Shown here: piece after piece, positions 1 to 9,303 of the stretch
Layout of the letters: each line of letters opens with the position of its first letter
How positions within the stretch are numbered: position 1 is the first letter of the stretch
Assembly: GCA_963976815.1 (NCBI GenBank)
Contig: CAXBLU010000002.1
Coordinates: 521,035-585,034 of the forward strand
Length of the DNA: 64,000 bases
Reading direction: 5' to 3'
Source: JAHRVQ01 sp963976815
GTDB lineage: Bacteria; Pseudomonadota; Gammaproteobacteria; Pseudomonadales; Azotimanducaceae
Translations under genes and position numbers: made by a program
Notes under the pieces: generated by a model
What the model saw: only the letters and a program-made list of their open reading frames with translations
The model's database searches: none
Told to the model about the DNA's origin: nothing

Positions 1-2016
1 CGGGGCCTGCTCGAAATACAGGTCAACCCAGAACTACTCGCTGGACAAACCTTAAATGTCGCGGAAGCGCGCATGTTAGAAGGCACTGTGCTGTCTGACC
101 CGATTGCTTTTTTTAACTTTAGCGTAACAACTAATGAATCGAACCGGCTAACAGATATCCCACTTGAGCTGGGTGTTAACCTCAAAGGATGGTTCTTCTC
201 GAGTCAGCAAGTTATTGAACAAGATGGGAATTGGACCCGGTCTCGAAGCCAACTGATTTATGACCAGGAAGACAAGCTTCAGCGCTGGACAATAGGAGAC
301 TTGCAGGCGAACGCTGCAGGTGCGGGTGGCGCCTCGCTTGCAGGCATCAGTGTTGAATCGAATTTTGGTATGAAACCCTGGTTTAGAACTAATCCAGGCC
401 TCACCATGGAAGGCGTGCTTGATACCCCTAGTGAAGTGGAGCTCTTTATTGATGGAGTTTCCGTTAGCCGTGAAATTTTGCCGCCCGGTCCCTTAAATCT
501 CGAGCATCCAGGCATGAGCGGCCAAAGCGATGTTGTGTTGGTGATTACGGACGCATTTGGTGAGGTGCAACGAATCGAGCAGGATTTCAATGTCTCCGAT
601 AGTTTGTTGACGCCGGGCCTACATGATTATCACTGGAGCTTTGGCGTAGCCTCCAACAGCACTCTAGAAGGTATTCGCTATGGCGGCCCTTTAACTCTGG
701 CAGGGCATTCCCGTTATGGTTGGTCACAGAACTTGACGCTGGGGGTTGGCGCGAATGTAAACGCGAATAGCACTAACCTCGCCGGCTTAGCAAGCCTTGC
801 CTTCGGTGGCTATAGCAGTGCGCAGTTCAATCTGGCCCACAGACAAAATGAAGATCAGAGCGGTTCACGTTGGTCGATGGACTTGAGTTCTCGGCTGGGC
901 TCCTTACCTTTTCAGGCCCATATTAGTGGTCAAGACGAGGGCTATGGCGGTTCAACAAATTCTCTTTTTCAAACGCAACAGCAGGCATGGCGCACCAGCC
1001 TCAGCACAAGCCTGGAGCTGCCTTTTATTGGCCAGGTCTCACCACGGTTTAAACATAGTAAAGCGCAGGATGGCAGCGTCACGGACGAGTTATCTTTTGC
1101 CTTTTCGATTGCACTCCCATTCAGTATTCGACTAAGCACCAGGGTCAGCTTGAGTCAGGAAGATCGGGGTTCAATCGAGCATGGGGTTTCTCTGCGCGCT
1201 CGTACCAGCCTCAGTGAGCGGATGCAGGCAAGCAGTTCGTTGACCCTCGATAACGGCACGCCACAATTTTCTCTAAATCTACAGTATAAGTTGGGCGACA
1301 GAAGCAGCCTGCAATTACGAAGCAATAAGAGTGAGCAGGCAACTTCACTTGAGACTTCAATGCGGCATAGCACCAGATTAGGAGATGTTCAGGCTCGGTG
1401 GAGCGAACAGGGTGAGAACCAACAATACAGCGCTAGTTGGCAAGGTTCGGTAGTGGCTACTAGCGGAGGACTTCATCTGGGCGCACCCATTCATGATGGC
1501 GTAGCCGTGGTGAGCGTTGAGGGCATCTCCGGAGCAAGAGTGCATTTGGACCAACAGTTTATTGGTCAGACCAACCGCAATGGTCAGTTGGTGGTGCCTA
1601 ACCTGCAGGCTTTTAACGACAATCGTTTGCGAGTAGAGGTTGACGAACTACCCATGGGATACAGCATTGATAGGGAAAGCCAGACCGTGATTCCACCATA
1701 TAAAGGGGGCGGTTCGGTTGCCTTCAAGGTGGTCAAGTTGCAGGCCGTTGAGGGTCGACTGTTTTATCAGAAAGGTGAGGAGATTGAGTCTGCCCAATAT
1801 TCTTCGGTAGAGGTTTATGTTGATGACGATACCACTCTCAAATCGGTCACCGGCTTCGGTGGGATGTTGTATCTTGAGCAACTTCAGCCCGGTAACTACA
1901 AGGCAAAAGCCTACCGTAAAGACAATGCATGCCTTTTCCAATTTACGGTGCCGGAAAGTGAGTTCCCAATTGTTTCCGTGGGCGATCTCACCTGCGACGC
2001 GATGAGCCAACCATGA
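1..2016 (+). CDS. Fimbrial outer-membrane usher, C-terminal part (5' end outside window)
   Basis: The frame is open from base 1, so the gene starts left of the window; the first ATG at 73 is internal. The protein would export and assemble pilin subunits through the outer membrane. Visible usher features are the segment around residues 115-175 from that ATG (VELFIDGVSVSREILPPGP, then DAFGEVQ), typical of the middle domain and pore, followed by long alternating polar/aromatic beta-barrel sequence. A C-terminal beta domain (about residues 475-550) carries GARVHLDQQFIGQTNRNGQL. The stop overlaps the next gene in an ATGA junction, so the two are translationally coupled. Classical versus CS1/alternate subtype cannot be fixed without the N-terminus. 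Family assignment is confident; the substrate is unknown. Confidence 0.8.
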   Translation, partial: RGLLEIQVNPELLAGQTLNVAEARMLEGTVLSDPIAFFNFSVTTNESNRLTDIPLELGVNLKGWFFSSQQVIEQDGNWTRSRSQLIYDQEDKLQRWTIGDLQANAAGAGGASLAGISVESNFGMKPWFRTNPGLTMEGVLDTPSEVELFIDGVSVSREILPPGPLNLEHPGMSGQSDVVLVITDAFGEVQRIEQDFNVSDSLLTPGLHDYHWSFGVASNSTLEGIRYGGPLTLAGHSRYGWSQNLTLGVGANVNANSTNLAGLASLAFGGYSSAQFNLAHRQNEDQSGSRWSMDLSSRLGSLPFQAHISGQDEGYGGSTNSLFQTQQQAWRTSLSTSLELPFIGQVSPRFKHSKAQDGSVTDELSFAFSIALPFSIRLSTRVSLSQEDRGSIEHGVSLRARTSLSERMQASSSLTLDNGTPQFSLNLQYKLGDRSSLQLRSNKSEQATSLETSMRHSTRLGDVQARWSEQGENQQYSASWQGSVVATSGGLHLGAPIHDGVAVVSVEGISGARVHLDQQFIGQTNRNGQLVVPNLQAFNDNRLRVEVDELPMGYSIDRESQTVIPPYKGGGSVAFKVVKLQAVEGRLFYQKGEEIESAQYSSVEVYVDDDTTLKSVTGFGGMLYLEQLQPGNYKAKAYRKDNACLFQFTVPESEFPIVSVGDLTCDAMSQP

Positions 2017-2456
2017 AGTCTGCACTGTTAATCATTGGCTTGATGTTATGGGGCACGGATAACTTTGCCGAAACCGTTCAAGGGACAATGGATGTCTCTA
2101 TGAACGTCTTGCCAAGCTGCGAGCTTGATATCCCCAGACCCTGGCGCGAGAACCCACACAAGTTTCGCAAACAGATTCGAAAATGGCTGAGCCATAATCC
2201 ACACTGTCATGGCCATGACTTGCCGCCTGAGTTTGACGACGACTTTGATGATGATCATTCCAACAAGAGCAAGAAGTCACACAAGAGTCGGAAGTCCAAA
2301 AAATCAGGAAAGTCCCACAAGTCAGGAAAGTCCCACAAGTCAGGAAAGTCCAGGAAATCAGATAAGTCTGAGAAGTTGGACAAGTCTAAAAAGTCTGGCA
2401 AATCGAAAAAAGGCAAAAAGTCGAACAAGCGTAAAACCCTGACCGTGAACTACTGA
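2013..2456 (+). CDS. Small secreted protein with Lys/Ser-rich C-terminal tail
   Basis: 147 aa. The start ATG overlaps the usher stop (ATGA), so it is the last gene of the usher operon. It has a signal peptide (about residues 1-19, cut after NFA) and then a short stretch (VQGTMDVSMNVLPSCELD) resembling the N-terminal strand of spore-coat-U/CS1-like subunits. An Asp cluster (FDDDFDDDH) precedes about 60 residues almost entirely of K and S in KSxKS units. By position it could be a pilin-like subunit whose usual C-terminal domain is replaced by the basic tail. A similar tail ends the thrombospondin-type protein at 61461-62909. Export and operon membership are well supported; function is unknown. 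Confidence 0.6.
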   Translation: MKSALLIIGLMLWGTDNFAETVQGTMDVSMNVLPSCELDIPRPWRENPHKFRKQIRKWLSHNPHCHGHDLPPEFDDDFDDDHSNKSKKSHKSRKSKKSGKSHKSGKSHKSGKSRKSDKSEKLDKSKKSGKSKKGKKSNKRKTLTVNY

Positions 2457-2467
2457 TCCACCATTGA

Positions 2468-3343
2468 TCAATTGTTACCGGTGATCAGCGGAAGACTTTC
2501 ATCTCTGACCCATTCACCCATTGAGCCGTCGTAAACCGAGACGTCTTCATAGCCAATGAGTTTTAGTGCGAGGGCATCAATTGTGGCTGAGATGCCGCCT
2601 CCACAGTAGGCAATGACTTGCTTTTTATCTAGTACACCACGGCTGGTGAAAAGGTTTTTCAATTCTTCTGCCGACCGAAAACATCCATTTTCTAACACCT
2701 CTTCATAGAAGATATTCAGGCTGTTCTCAATATGACCTTTACGGCCGTAGTTCATATCCGCTTCGCCAGAATAAACGCCCGGTGACAGGGCGTTGATCGT
2801 ACAGGTATCGGTATCTGAAATTGCAGCAAAGGTTTTGTCTTTGTCCGCCCAGAGAGAGGAGTTTAGTTTAGCGGTGAAATTTCCAGGCACGATGTCTGTG
2901 ACAACATCGGTGCTCACTACCCTGGCCTCTGACTGCCATTTAGCGAAACCGCCATCAAGAACAGCAACATTTTTGTGACCGCAGGAATGCAGCATCCACC
3001 AGGCTCGCGTTGCCCACATAGGGTGCCCGGTACTGTAGAAGATAACCTTTGATTCGTTGTTGATGCCCGTCTTGCGATATGCGGCTTGGATATACTCGGC
3101 CGTTGGCATCATAAAGTTGAATTTGCTGTCGGGGTCGGAGAAATCCTTCGGCAGATCAAGAAACTGCGCTCCTGCAATATGGCCTTTTTGGTAGTCTGCT
3201 AAACCAGAAACTGCTTTGTAGCCTGGTGGGCTTGGGACGAGTGTGACCGTGACGTCAAAAATGCGGAGATTTTCCGGCTCAGTTGCCATTGCGGTGGCAA
3301 GGTCATCTGTGGGTATCAGGTAGTTTGGGTTCGCGTATGACAT
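2468..3343 (-). CDS. Two-domain rhodanese sulfurtransferase
   Basis: 291 aa, the usual length for tandem-rhodanese thiosulfate/3-mercaptopyruvate sulfurtransferases, which move sulfane sulfur from thiosulfate or mercaptopyruvate to an acceptor. The N-terminal domain (about 15-145) has the inactive-domain features FLDLPKDFSDPDSKFNFMMP and LDGGFAKW. The C-terminal domain carries the catalytic loop CGGGISA with Cys247. That loop is closer to the MST type CGSGVTA than to the TST type CRKGVTA, so mercaptopyruvate is the likelier donor (inference). The start is supported by GGAGGA about 10 nt upstream. It has no signal peptide and is presumably cytosolic. It is convergent with the usher operon and monocistronic. 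Confidence 0.85.
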   Translation of the reverse strand: MSYANPNYLIPTDDLATAMATEPENLRIFDVTVTLVPSPPGYKAVSGLADYQKGHIAGAQFLDLPKDFSDPDSKFNFMMPTAEYIQAAYRKTGINNESKVIFYSTGHPMWATRAWWMLHSCGHKNVAVLDGGFAKWQSEARVVSTDVVTDIVPGNFTAKLNSSLWADKDKTFAAISDTDTCTINALSPGVYSGEADMNYGRKGHIENSLNIFYEEVLENGCFRSAEELKNLFTSRGVLDKKQVIAYCGGGISATIDALALKLIGYEDVSVYDGSMGEWVRDESLPLITGNN

Positions 3344-3567
3344 GGTGTTCGTATTCCTCCAACAAGCGGTAATAGTGTAGAAGAGTTTAACTGCATTTAG
3401 CGCTCATTTCTTATGCGATCGATTGGTGTTCATTGGTAAGGCTCCATTAGTCCATTTCCCAAAACTTTTACATCCATGCAACATCTTTGACATAACTTTG
3501 AAACCTGCCGGCGTTAATTTGAGCCTTTGTTTATGTTTCGACGACATCCATATGCCACGGAGCTCTG

Positions 3568-5010
3568 ATGCGATTCATTTTGTCTTTAGCCTTATTCGTT
3601 TATTCATCAAGCCTTTTTGCCGCAACCTGTAACTTGCAGGTTAGCGGTAAACTGATTGTTAACCCTCTCCAAGAAAAGTCCTCGCTTGGCTGGGATCAAT
3701 ACTTTTCAAAGCAAGAGCCTTTGGCAAACGTTGAGGTTCGGTTATCCGGCGGCAAGAAAAACAGAGCAATAACCAAGTGGCAAGAAACTACAACTGATTC
3801 TGCCGGTCGCTTCAACTTTGAAGTTGAGGAAGAAGGAAAAGATTGTGAAAAAGATTATAAATTAAGAGTCAAAGTAAAGTTTGCCAGTTCGACGATTAAC
3901 GTAAAGAAAAGCCGTAACCGGACGCCAGACTGGTACAAGGTCTATCAATCACCCAAAGCTGATGTCAGCTTCTCGGGACACGTCGATCTGGGCAAGGTTG
4001 TTTTTAGGCAATCGGGAAAGTGGGATAGAGGTAGTGAAGTAGCACGGCAACACGCCATGATATGGCTCGTCTATCAGAGGTTGAATCAGTACCTGGGGAG
4101 CTTAAGTCCAGACGATAGCGAACTGAATCACACTTTTATCAACAAGTTTGAAATCAAATATCCAAACAACAAAAAAATTATTCGAGATGCCAAAAATGGC
4201 CTGACTCATGAGTTGAGTTACGCGAATCCAATCAACAAAACGATTTCAATAATCAAGAACGATCGCATGAACGATTTGAAGGTCTCTGTACTCGTGCATG
4301 AAATGATGCATATTTGGCAATACGAGAGAATGAAGTCTATCGATTACCCTTCTAATCGTTCGATTGGGAACTGGGCATTGAATAAGACCCGTGGTCAGCC
4401 TGGAATGGCTCGTTACTTGATTGGTAATCGTGACATGCATGATAGTGTGGACAAAGAATACGTCGCATTCCAGGAGGGTTTTAGTTGGTGGTTTGAGGAG
4501 ATAGCAGCGGAAAGGATATTTAGTAGCGAGGTACCAACGGTGCTTAATCGAGGTAGGTTAACAAGAGAGGTCGCGGCTTCTTTAGAGACCATGGACAATC
4601 ACGATGTTGGCTGGCGACAAATTCTTACCGTTCTTACATTGCGGGAGCCGCTTGCCTATATTTATGGGGATGCAACGACTGAAGGTAAAAACGCTGCTCT
4701 GATCGAGGGGAAAGCGCTCAGCATAAAAAAACGGAGGTGTGAATCATCTACAGTATCGGTCGCGACAATTTTAGCTCTTTCGAGCAATCATATAAGCGAC
4801 ACAACTGATGACTCATTGGAAGAAGAAATGGAAGAAGGATTAGGCCCGCTGGTGAGAAGTCAAATGACGTTAGAGGGCTATTTTCAGAGGGCTGATTTCC
4901 TTGCCCTTAACGTGGGAATTGGACTTGATCAGGAAATCACTGACAAATACAAACGTTTAATTGATCCAGCAAACGACGAAGAATACATGCAGATCTTTTG
5001 CGATGTGTAA
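3568..5010 (+). CDS. Secreted putative zinc metallopeptidase (HEMMH)
   Basis: 480 aa with a clear signal peptide (cut near residue 18, LFA-ATC) and a GGAG ribosome site 6 nt before the ATG. Residues about 20-145 look like a beta-sandwich of the transthyretin/carboxypeptidase-regulatory kind (LANVEVRLSGG..., TDSAGRFNFEVEE). A zinc site follows: H244-E-M-M-H248 in LVHEMMHIWQ, with E304 of FQEGFSWWFEE as the likely third ligand, the gluzincin layout. Several cysteines (21, 93 and two near the C-terminus) suggest disulfides. The family is not recognised more precisely, and the substrate is unknown. It stands alone between the sulfurtransferase and a DUF3817 gene. Hydrolase assignment rests on the motif and secretion. 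Confidence 0.6.
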   Translation: MRFILSLALFVYSSSLFAATCNLQVSGKLIVNPLQEKSSLGWDQYFSKQEPLANVEVRLSGGKKNRAITKWQETTTDSAGRFNFEVEEEGKDCEKDYKLRVKVKFASSTINVKKSRNRTPDWYKVYQSPKADVSFSGHVDLGKVVFRQSGKWDRGSEVARQHAMIWLVYQRLNQYLGSLSPDDSELNHTFINKFEIKYPNNKKIIRDAKNGLTHELSYANPINKTISIIKNDRMNDLKVSVLVHEMMHIWQYERMKSIDYPSNRSIGNWALNKTRGQPGMARYLIGNRDMHDSVDKEYVAFQEGFSWWFEEIAAERIFSSEVPTVLNRGRLTREVAASLETMDNHDVGWRQILTVLTLREPLAYIYGDATTEGKNAALIEGKALSIKKRRCESSTVSVATILALSSNHISDTTDDSLEEEMEEGLGPLVRSQMTLEGYFQRADFLALNVGIGLDQEITDKYKRLIDPANDEEYMQIFCDV

Positions 5011-5059
5011 AAGCTCGATGGCCTATATCGTTGGCGATCAAATGAAACTGGCTGACAAT

Positions 5060-5374
5060 TCAAGTGTCGATAACTTTTTGCTCTGACTTGCCAGTGCTTC
5101 TTGCCAACAGATACTCAAACAAGAAGGGCCCAAAGGGAATGACAGCGCCGACGAAGCCCGTTGGAAAGGTCCACCAGGGCAGCGGGTTGCGACTGACTGT
5201 GAGGGCGAGCAGCACGATGTACCATAAAAATAGAAGACCGTGGGCCATGCCGATAACTCGCACGAGTGCAGGCTCTCCCAGCATGTATTTGACGGGCATA
5301 GCGATGCCGATAAGTAACAACATTGAGGTGCCCTCAACGTAGCCGGTGAGGCGAAGGTTTTTTAGTGTGAACAT
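5060..5374 (-). CDS. DUF3817-type small integral membrane protein
   Basis: 104 aa with three hydrophobic segments (about 9-30, 42-62, 70-92). The pattern RLTGYVEGTSMLLLIGIAMPVKY...P..VRVIGMAHGLLFLWY is characteristic of the DUF3817 (YdzA-like) family of inner-membrane proteins of unknown function. No strong ribosome site is visible before the ATG. It is convergent with the metallopeptidase gene and followed on its own strand by only a short gap. An overlapping ORF in another frame is a shadow. Confidence 0.7.
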   Translation of the reverse strand: MFTLKNLRLTGYVEGTSMLLLIGIAMPVKYMLGEPALVRVIGMAHGLLFLWYIVLLALTVSRNPLPWWTFPTGFVGAVIPFGPFLFEYLLARSTGKSEQKVIDT

Positions 5375-5462
5375 GGTTTTAGTTTAACTTCGTTAGATCT
5401 AAATATGGGTTGGTGTTCGCCCGTAATGGCAGTCACGGGCGAATTCGCCGATGGGGGTTTGA

Positions 5463-6230
5463 TTAAGACTCGCTAGCCTTTTTCTTTAAGCGGCGCATGC
5501 CATGTAACCAGCGATCAATGTCATCACCTTTACGTCGAACGTAGTCTTCAACCTCGGGATGGGGCAGCACATAAAAGCGTTCTTCACGCAGGGTATCAAT
5601 AACGGTTTGAGCGAGCTCGTCAGCTTCGATGATCCCGTCCGTTTGGCCATCACCCAGGCTTCTAGGTGCCATCGCGGTGTTGACGCCCTGGGGGCAAAGT
5701 ACTGATACTTTAATGCCATCGTCTCCGTGGGTAATGGAGAGGAACTCAGCAAACTTGACGGCGGCGGCTTTACTGACGGTGTATGGGCCAGTGCCGATTG
5801 CGGCTAGCAGACCTGCGGCAGAAGCCGTATTGAGAAAGTAGCCGTCTCCTCGTTCAATCATTCCTGGCAATGCAGCTTTGGCGGCAAAGACATGGGCCAT
5901 GACATGCAGTTCCCACTGCTGTTGCCAGGTCTCGGTATCCGCATCGAGAATAAGGCCAGCACCGCCAGCGCCTGCATTAGAACAGAAGAGATCAATTTGA
6001 CCGTATTTGGCGATGGTGCGATTTACAAGACCCTGAATGTCGGATTCTTTTGTCACATTGCACACTTCCCCATCGCAGCCAAGTTCTGCCGCTGCGGCTT
6101 TAACAGCAGCTTCGTTTAGGTCGGCGAGTACAACGGCTCTGGCACCCTGTGCCAGAAATGCCTTACCCATTGCTTTGCCAATACCGCCACTTCCGCCGGT
6201 AATGACGGCAACTTTTCCATTCAGTTCCAT
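5463..6230 (-). CDS. Short-chain dehydrogenase/reductase
   Basis: 255 aa, standard classical SDR length. The Rossmann motif TGGSGGIG lies near residue 11, followed by NAGAGG and the catalytic YTVSK (Tyr-x3-Lys) with its preceding Ser in NTASAAG. It should be an NAD(P)-dependent oxidoreductase of a hydroxyl/keto group; D in VLADLNEA after strand 2 favours NAD(H). AGGAAC lies about 9 nt before the ATG. It is divergent from the Zn-ribbon/thiolase-like/P450 genes and may share the 6231-6375 promoter region. A role in the same lipid or steroid catabolic module is inferred from position only. Confidence 0.85.
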   Translation of the reverse strand: MELNGKVAVITGGSGGIGKAMGKAFLAQGARAVVLADLNEAAVKAAAAELGCDGEVCNVTKESDIQGLVNRTIAKYGQIDLFCSNAGAGGAGLILDADTETWQQQWELHVMAHVFAAKAALPGMIERGDGYFLNTASAAGLLAAIGTGPYTVSKAAAVKFAEFLSITHGDDGIKVSVLCPQGVNTAMAPRSLGDGQTDGIIEADELAQTVIDTLREERFYVLPHPEVEDYVRRKGDDIDRWLHGMRRLKKKASES

Positions 6231-6375
6231 TTGCTAGGTTCCTGTGATTCGTTAAAAACCAACACGATAATCAGCTTTGCTGGATAGGGCTAGTAATAGT
6301 TGGCGTTGTCCGAGAAGGATGACGTCGTTGGTAGATTTCGGTACGCTCTGCTCTCAAGTTGAAGTGGACAAGAAC

Positions 6376-6795
6376 ATGGCCGATAAATCCAGGCTGCCGG
6401 TACCGGTGCCAACACCTGAAACAGCTCATTATTGGGAAGGGACAAAACAGAACGAACTGCGTCTCCAGCGCTGTCAGTCCTGTGACGCCACGTATTTCCC
6501 GCCACGGCCATTTTGCCCGACCTGTGCTTCAAGAGAAGTTGAGGTATTCACCGCATCGGGGGAGGCCACACTTTACAGCTATGTGATTAATCATCTTCCA
6601 CATCCTGCCTTTGACGGCCCCTATGCCATTGCCGTTGTTGAACTTAAGGAAGGACCAAGAATGATGACCAACATTGTTGGTGTTGAACAAACGCCTGAAG
6701 CACTTGTTCTAGATATGCCACTTGAGGTGACATTCGAAGTGCTCTCGGAAGACATTACTCTGCCCTATTTTCGGCCAACAGGAGCGGCATCATGA
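6376..6795 (+). CDS. Zn-ribbon/OB-fold protein (DUF35 family), thiolase partner
   Basis: About 139 aa from the chosen ATG (MADKS...). An upstream ATG at 6277 would add 33 residues of unlikely sequence (MLDRASNSWRCPRR...), so the later start is preferred, although its ribosome site is weak. The N-terminal rubredoxin-like zinc ribbon is C-Q-S-C...C-P-T-C (LQRCQSCDATYFPPRPFCPTC). The rest is an OB fold (GEATLYSYVINH..., YAIAVVELKEGPRMMTNIVG). DUF35 proteins bind thiolase-like enzymes; the best-known case is ChsH2 with the aldolase Ltp2 in steroid side-chain removal. It overlaps the next gene as ATGA, which supports a stable complex with that product. Confidence 0.8.
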   Translation: MADKSRLPVPVPTPETAHYWEGTKQNELRLQRCQSCDATYFPPRPFCPTCASREVEVFTASGEATLYSYVINHLPHPAFDGPYAIAVVELKEGPRMMTNIVGVEQTPEALVLDMPLEVTFEVLSEDITLPYFRPTGAAS

Positions 6796-7934
6796 AACCT
6801 CGTTCAGTAGCAATTGTCGGCGCGGCGGAAACAACGGAGCTGGGTAAAATTCCTGGTATGAGTCAAATTCAGCTGCACGCCGATGCAGCGTTAAACACGA
6901 TGGCGGACGCAGGACTAAAGCCGTCGGATATTGATGGTATTGCCTGTGCGGGTGAATCACCCACGGCGATGGCGCACTATCTGGGTATCGTGCCTGAATG
7001 GGCGGACGGTACCATGGTCGGTGGCTGTTCCTTTATGTTGCATGTTCGTCACGCCGCTGCAGCAATTAATGAAGGTTTATGCAGTACCGTGCTGATCACC
7101 CACGGTGAGAGCGGTCGGTCTGGGGTGGGCCGTGGTGGGTATCGTGGTTCTCCGGCATCACTACAGGGGCAGTTTGAATCACCCTATGGACCTATGGGGC
7201 CACCGAGTATTTTTACGATTCCTTTTTTGCGCTACATGAAAGAAACAGGCACCACCTTAGAGCAGTTAGCTTCAGTTGCAGTGATTCAACGGCAGTGGGC
7301 AGCAATGAATCCCCGGGCTTCGCAAAAGGATCCTCTGACCGTTGAAGATGTGATGAATGCACGCATGATTGCGTATCCTTTTACCAAACTTGAGTGTTGT
7401 CTTGTCACCGATGGTGGTGGCGCATTGATCATGACTTCCGCCGAGCGTGCAAAAGATTTTCCAACCAGGCCTGTCTACATTGTCGGTACCGGTGAAAGTG
7501 TTGAAACACCGATGATCAGCCAGATGCAGGATATGACCGTATCGAGAGCGTTTGAGGTGAGCGGTGCCAAGGCGTTCAAAGAATCGGGCATTAGCCATAA
7601 AGATGTTGATCATTTGATGATCTATGACGCGTTTGCTCACCTGCCATTTTATGGTCTTGAAGACCTGGGATTTTGTGGCCGAGGCGAGGCGGGTGCATTT
7701 ATCGAAGAGGGGCACACGGCGCCGGGTGGTAGTCTACCGTTAAACACTAACGGTGGTGGCTTAAGCTATATGCACTCCGGTATGTACGGTATGTACGCGT
7801 TACAAGAAAGTGTTCGGCAAATGCGTGGTACTGCACCCGCCCAGATTGAGGGTGCAAAAACAACCGTGTGTCATGGCGTTGGAGGCATGTTTGCGGCCAG
7901 CGGCACGATCATTATGTCTAATGAGCCGGGATGA
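6792..7934 (+). CDS. Thiolase-like protein (SCP-x/Ltp2-type)
   Basis: 380 aa, the usual size for non-decarboxylating thiolase-superfamily proteins encoded beside a DUF35 gene. Thiolase features include VAIVGAAETTELGKIPG at the N-terminus, SDIDGIACAGESP in place of the usual nucleophile region, NTNGGGLSYMHSGMYGMYALQESVRQMRG, and a C-terminal CHGVGGMFAASGTII. The relatives include SCP-x thiolases and the retro-aldolase Ltp2, so acyl-CoA C-C bond cleavage is the expected reaction. Thiolase versus aldolase cannot be decided here. It is coupled (ATGA) to the upstream Zn-ribbon gene and followed by a P450, consistent with branched-chain or steroid side-chain catabolism. Confidence 0.8.
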   Translation: MKPRSVAIVGAAETTELGKIPGMSQIQLHADAALNTMADAGLKPSDIDGIACAGESPTAMAHYLGIVPEWADGTMVGGCSFMLHVRHAAAAINEGLCSTVLITHGESGRSGVGRGGYRGSPASLQGQFESPYGPMGPPSIFTIPFLRYMKETGTTLEQLASVAVIQRQWAAMNPRASQKDPLTVEDVMNARMIAYPFTKLECCLVTDGGGALIMTSAERAKDFPTRPVYIVGTGESVETPMISQMQDMTVSRAFEVSGAKAFKESGISHKDVDHLMIYDAFAHLPFYGLEDLGFCGRGEAGAFIEEGHTAPGGSLPLNTNGGGLSYMHSGMYGMYALQESVRQMRGTAPAQIEGAKTTVCHGVGGMFAASGTIIMSNEPG

Positions 7935-8005
7935 TAAATTACCTGAATGGTGGCAACACTTGAGAGATTCGCCGGTTGTGGCTAGGGTATTCTTTTTTGC
8001 AGCGG

Positions 8006-9271
8006 ATGACGCCGGATATGTTCGACTATAGAAATGCTACCCTGGCAGGTGCGCAGGAGTTTGCGCGAGAGGCTGACCTTAATCAGCTTGATGTCTCAAA
8101 TCACTTCTTGTTCCAGCAGGATGCGCACTGGCCTTTGTTTGAGCGTCTGCGAAAAGAAGACCCGATTCACTATCATGCTGAGAGTCGCTATGGACCCTAT
8201 TGGTCCATTACCAGCCATGAAGCCATTAAGCTGATTGATTCCGACCACCACCGATTTTCCAGCGCCTCTGGCATCGGTATTGTAGACAGTCCTGGTGCTG
8301 AATCTTCATCTTTTATTGCCATGGATTCGCCGAAGCATGATGCTCAGCGAGCAACGGTTGCCCCGGTAGTGGCACCCCCGAATCTCGCAAAAATGGAAAC
8401 CCTAATTCGTGAGCGGGTCATTGAGATTTTGGAGGGCTTACCCGTTGGACAAGAATTCAACTGGGTCGAGCGTGTCTCGATTGAGCTCACCACGCGAATG
8501 CTCGCGACGCTGTTTGATTTCCCGTTTGAGGACCGGAGCAAATTAACCTACTGGTCTGACATTGGTGTTATGGGGCCAAAATCCGGTTATGTCTCCAGTT
8601 GGCAAGAAGCCATGACGGAACTGCAGGGTTGCCTAAAGTATTTCCAAAAATTGTATCAAGAGCGGCTAGACCCTGACCATGACGGTTTCGATTTGCTGTC
8701 CATGCTGGCCGGGAATCCTGAGACCCGCGATATGCCACCTGGAGAGTTTTTAGGTAATATCATGCTGCTGATTGTGGGGGGTAACGACACCACTCGAAAC
8801 TCAATTACAGGTGGCGTTCTGGCGCTAAATCAGTTCCCTGATCAATACGACAAGCTACGAAGTAATCTGGATCTTATTCCCAACATGGTTGCTGAGATCA
8901 TCCGCTGGCAGACTCCGTTGGCGCACATGCGCAGAACTGCATTGGAAGATGTTGAGATACAAGGCAAGACTATTAAGAAAGGCGATAAGGTTCTTATGTG
9001 GTACGTATCCGGAAACCGTGACGCGGCCGTTTTCGAGAACCCTGACAAACTTATTATTGATCGAAAAAATGCCCGCCAGCACGTGTCGTTTGGCTTCGGA
9101 ATTCATCGCTGTATGGGTAACCGACTGGCTGAAATGCAGCTTCGGGTTTTGTGGGAAGAGATCAGCAAACGATTTCACAAAGTGGAAGTAGTAGGTGAAC
9201 CAGAGCGAGTGACGTCAAATTTTGTGAAAGGCTACTCGAAGCTACAGGTTGTTTTACATCCTTTGAATTAG
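8006..9271 (+). CDS. Cytochrome P450 (bacterial class I type)
   Basis: About 421 aa. All landmarks are present: I-helix LLIVGGNDTTRNS, ExxR as EIIR (AEIIRWQTPLAHMRR), and the haem loop FGFGIHRCMG with the thiolate cysteine. Soluble, no membrane anchor. The sequence style (SRYGPYWSITSHEAIKLI, ARQHVSFGFGIHRCMG) recalls steroid/terpenoid hydroxylases such as the CYP124/125/142 group, but this is a resemblance only. Start choices are ATG 8006 or ATG 8018, neither with a strong ribosome site; a TTG at 7976 would add an implausible extension. It needs an external ferredoxin. It is preceded by the thiolase pair and followed by a terminator. Confidence 0.85.
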   Translation: MTPDMFDYRNATLAGAQEFAREADLNQLDVSNHFLFQQDAHWPLFERLRKEDPIHYHAESRYGPYWSITSHEAIKLIDSDHHRFSSASGIGIVDSPGAESSSFIAMDSPKHDAQRATVAPVVAPPNLAKMETLIRERVIEILEGLPVGQEFNWVERVSIELTTRMLATLFDFPFEDRSKLTYWSDIGVMGPKSGYVSSWQEAMTELQGCLKYFQKLYQERLDPDHDGFDLLSMLAGNPETRDMPPGEFLGNIMLLIVGGNDTTRNSITGGVLALNQFPDQYDKLRSNLDLIPNMVAEIIRWQTPLAHMRRTALEDVEIQGKTIKKGDKVLMWYVSGNRDAAVFENPDKLIIDRKNARQHVSFGFGIHRCMGNRLAEMQLRVLWEEISKRFHKVEVVGEPERVTSNFVKGYSKLQVVLHPLN

Positions 9272-9303
9272 GATGGTAGTCGGCTTAATTGTAGGGGTAG
9301 AAG

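Noticed and set aside
7976..8005. TTG start for the P450
   Set aside because: It adds ten atypical residues and has no ribosome site; family length fits the ATG at 8006 or 8018.
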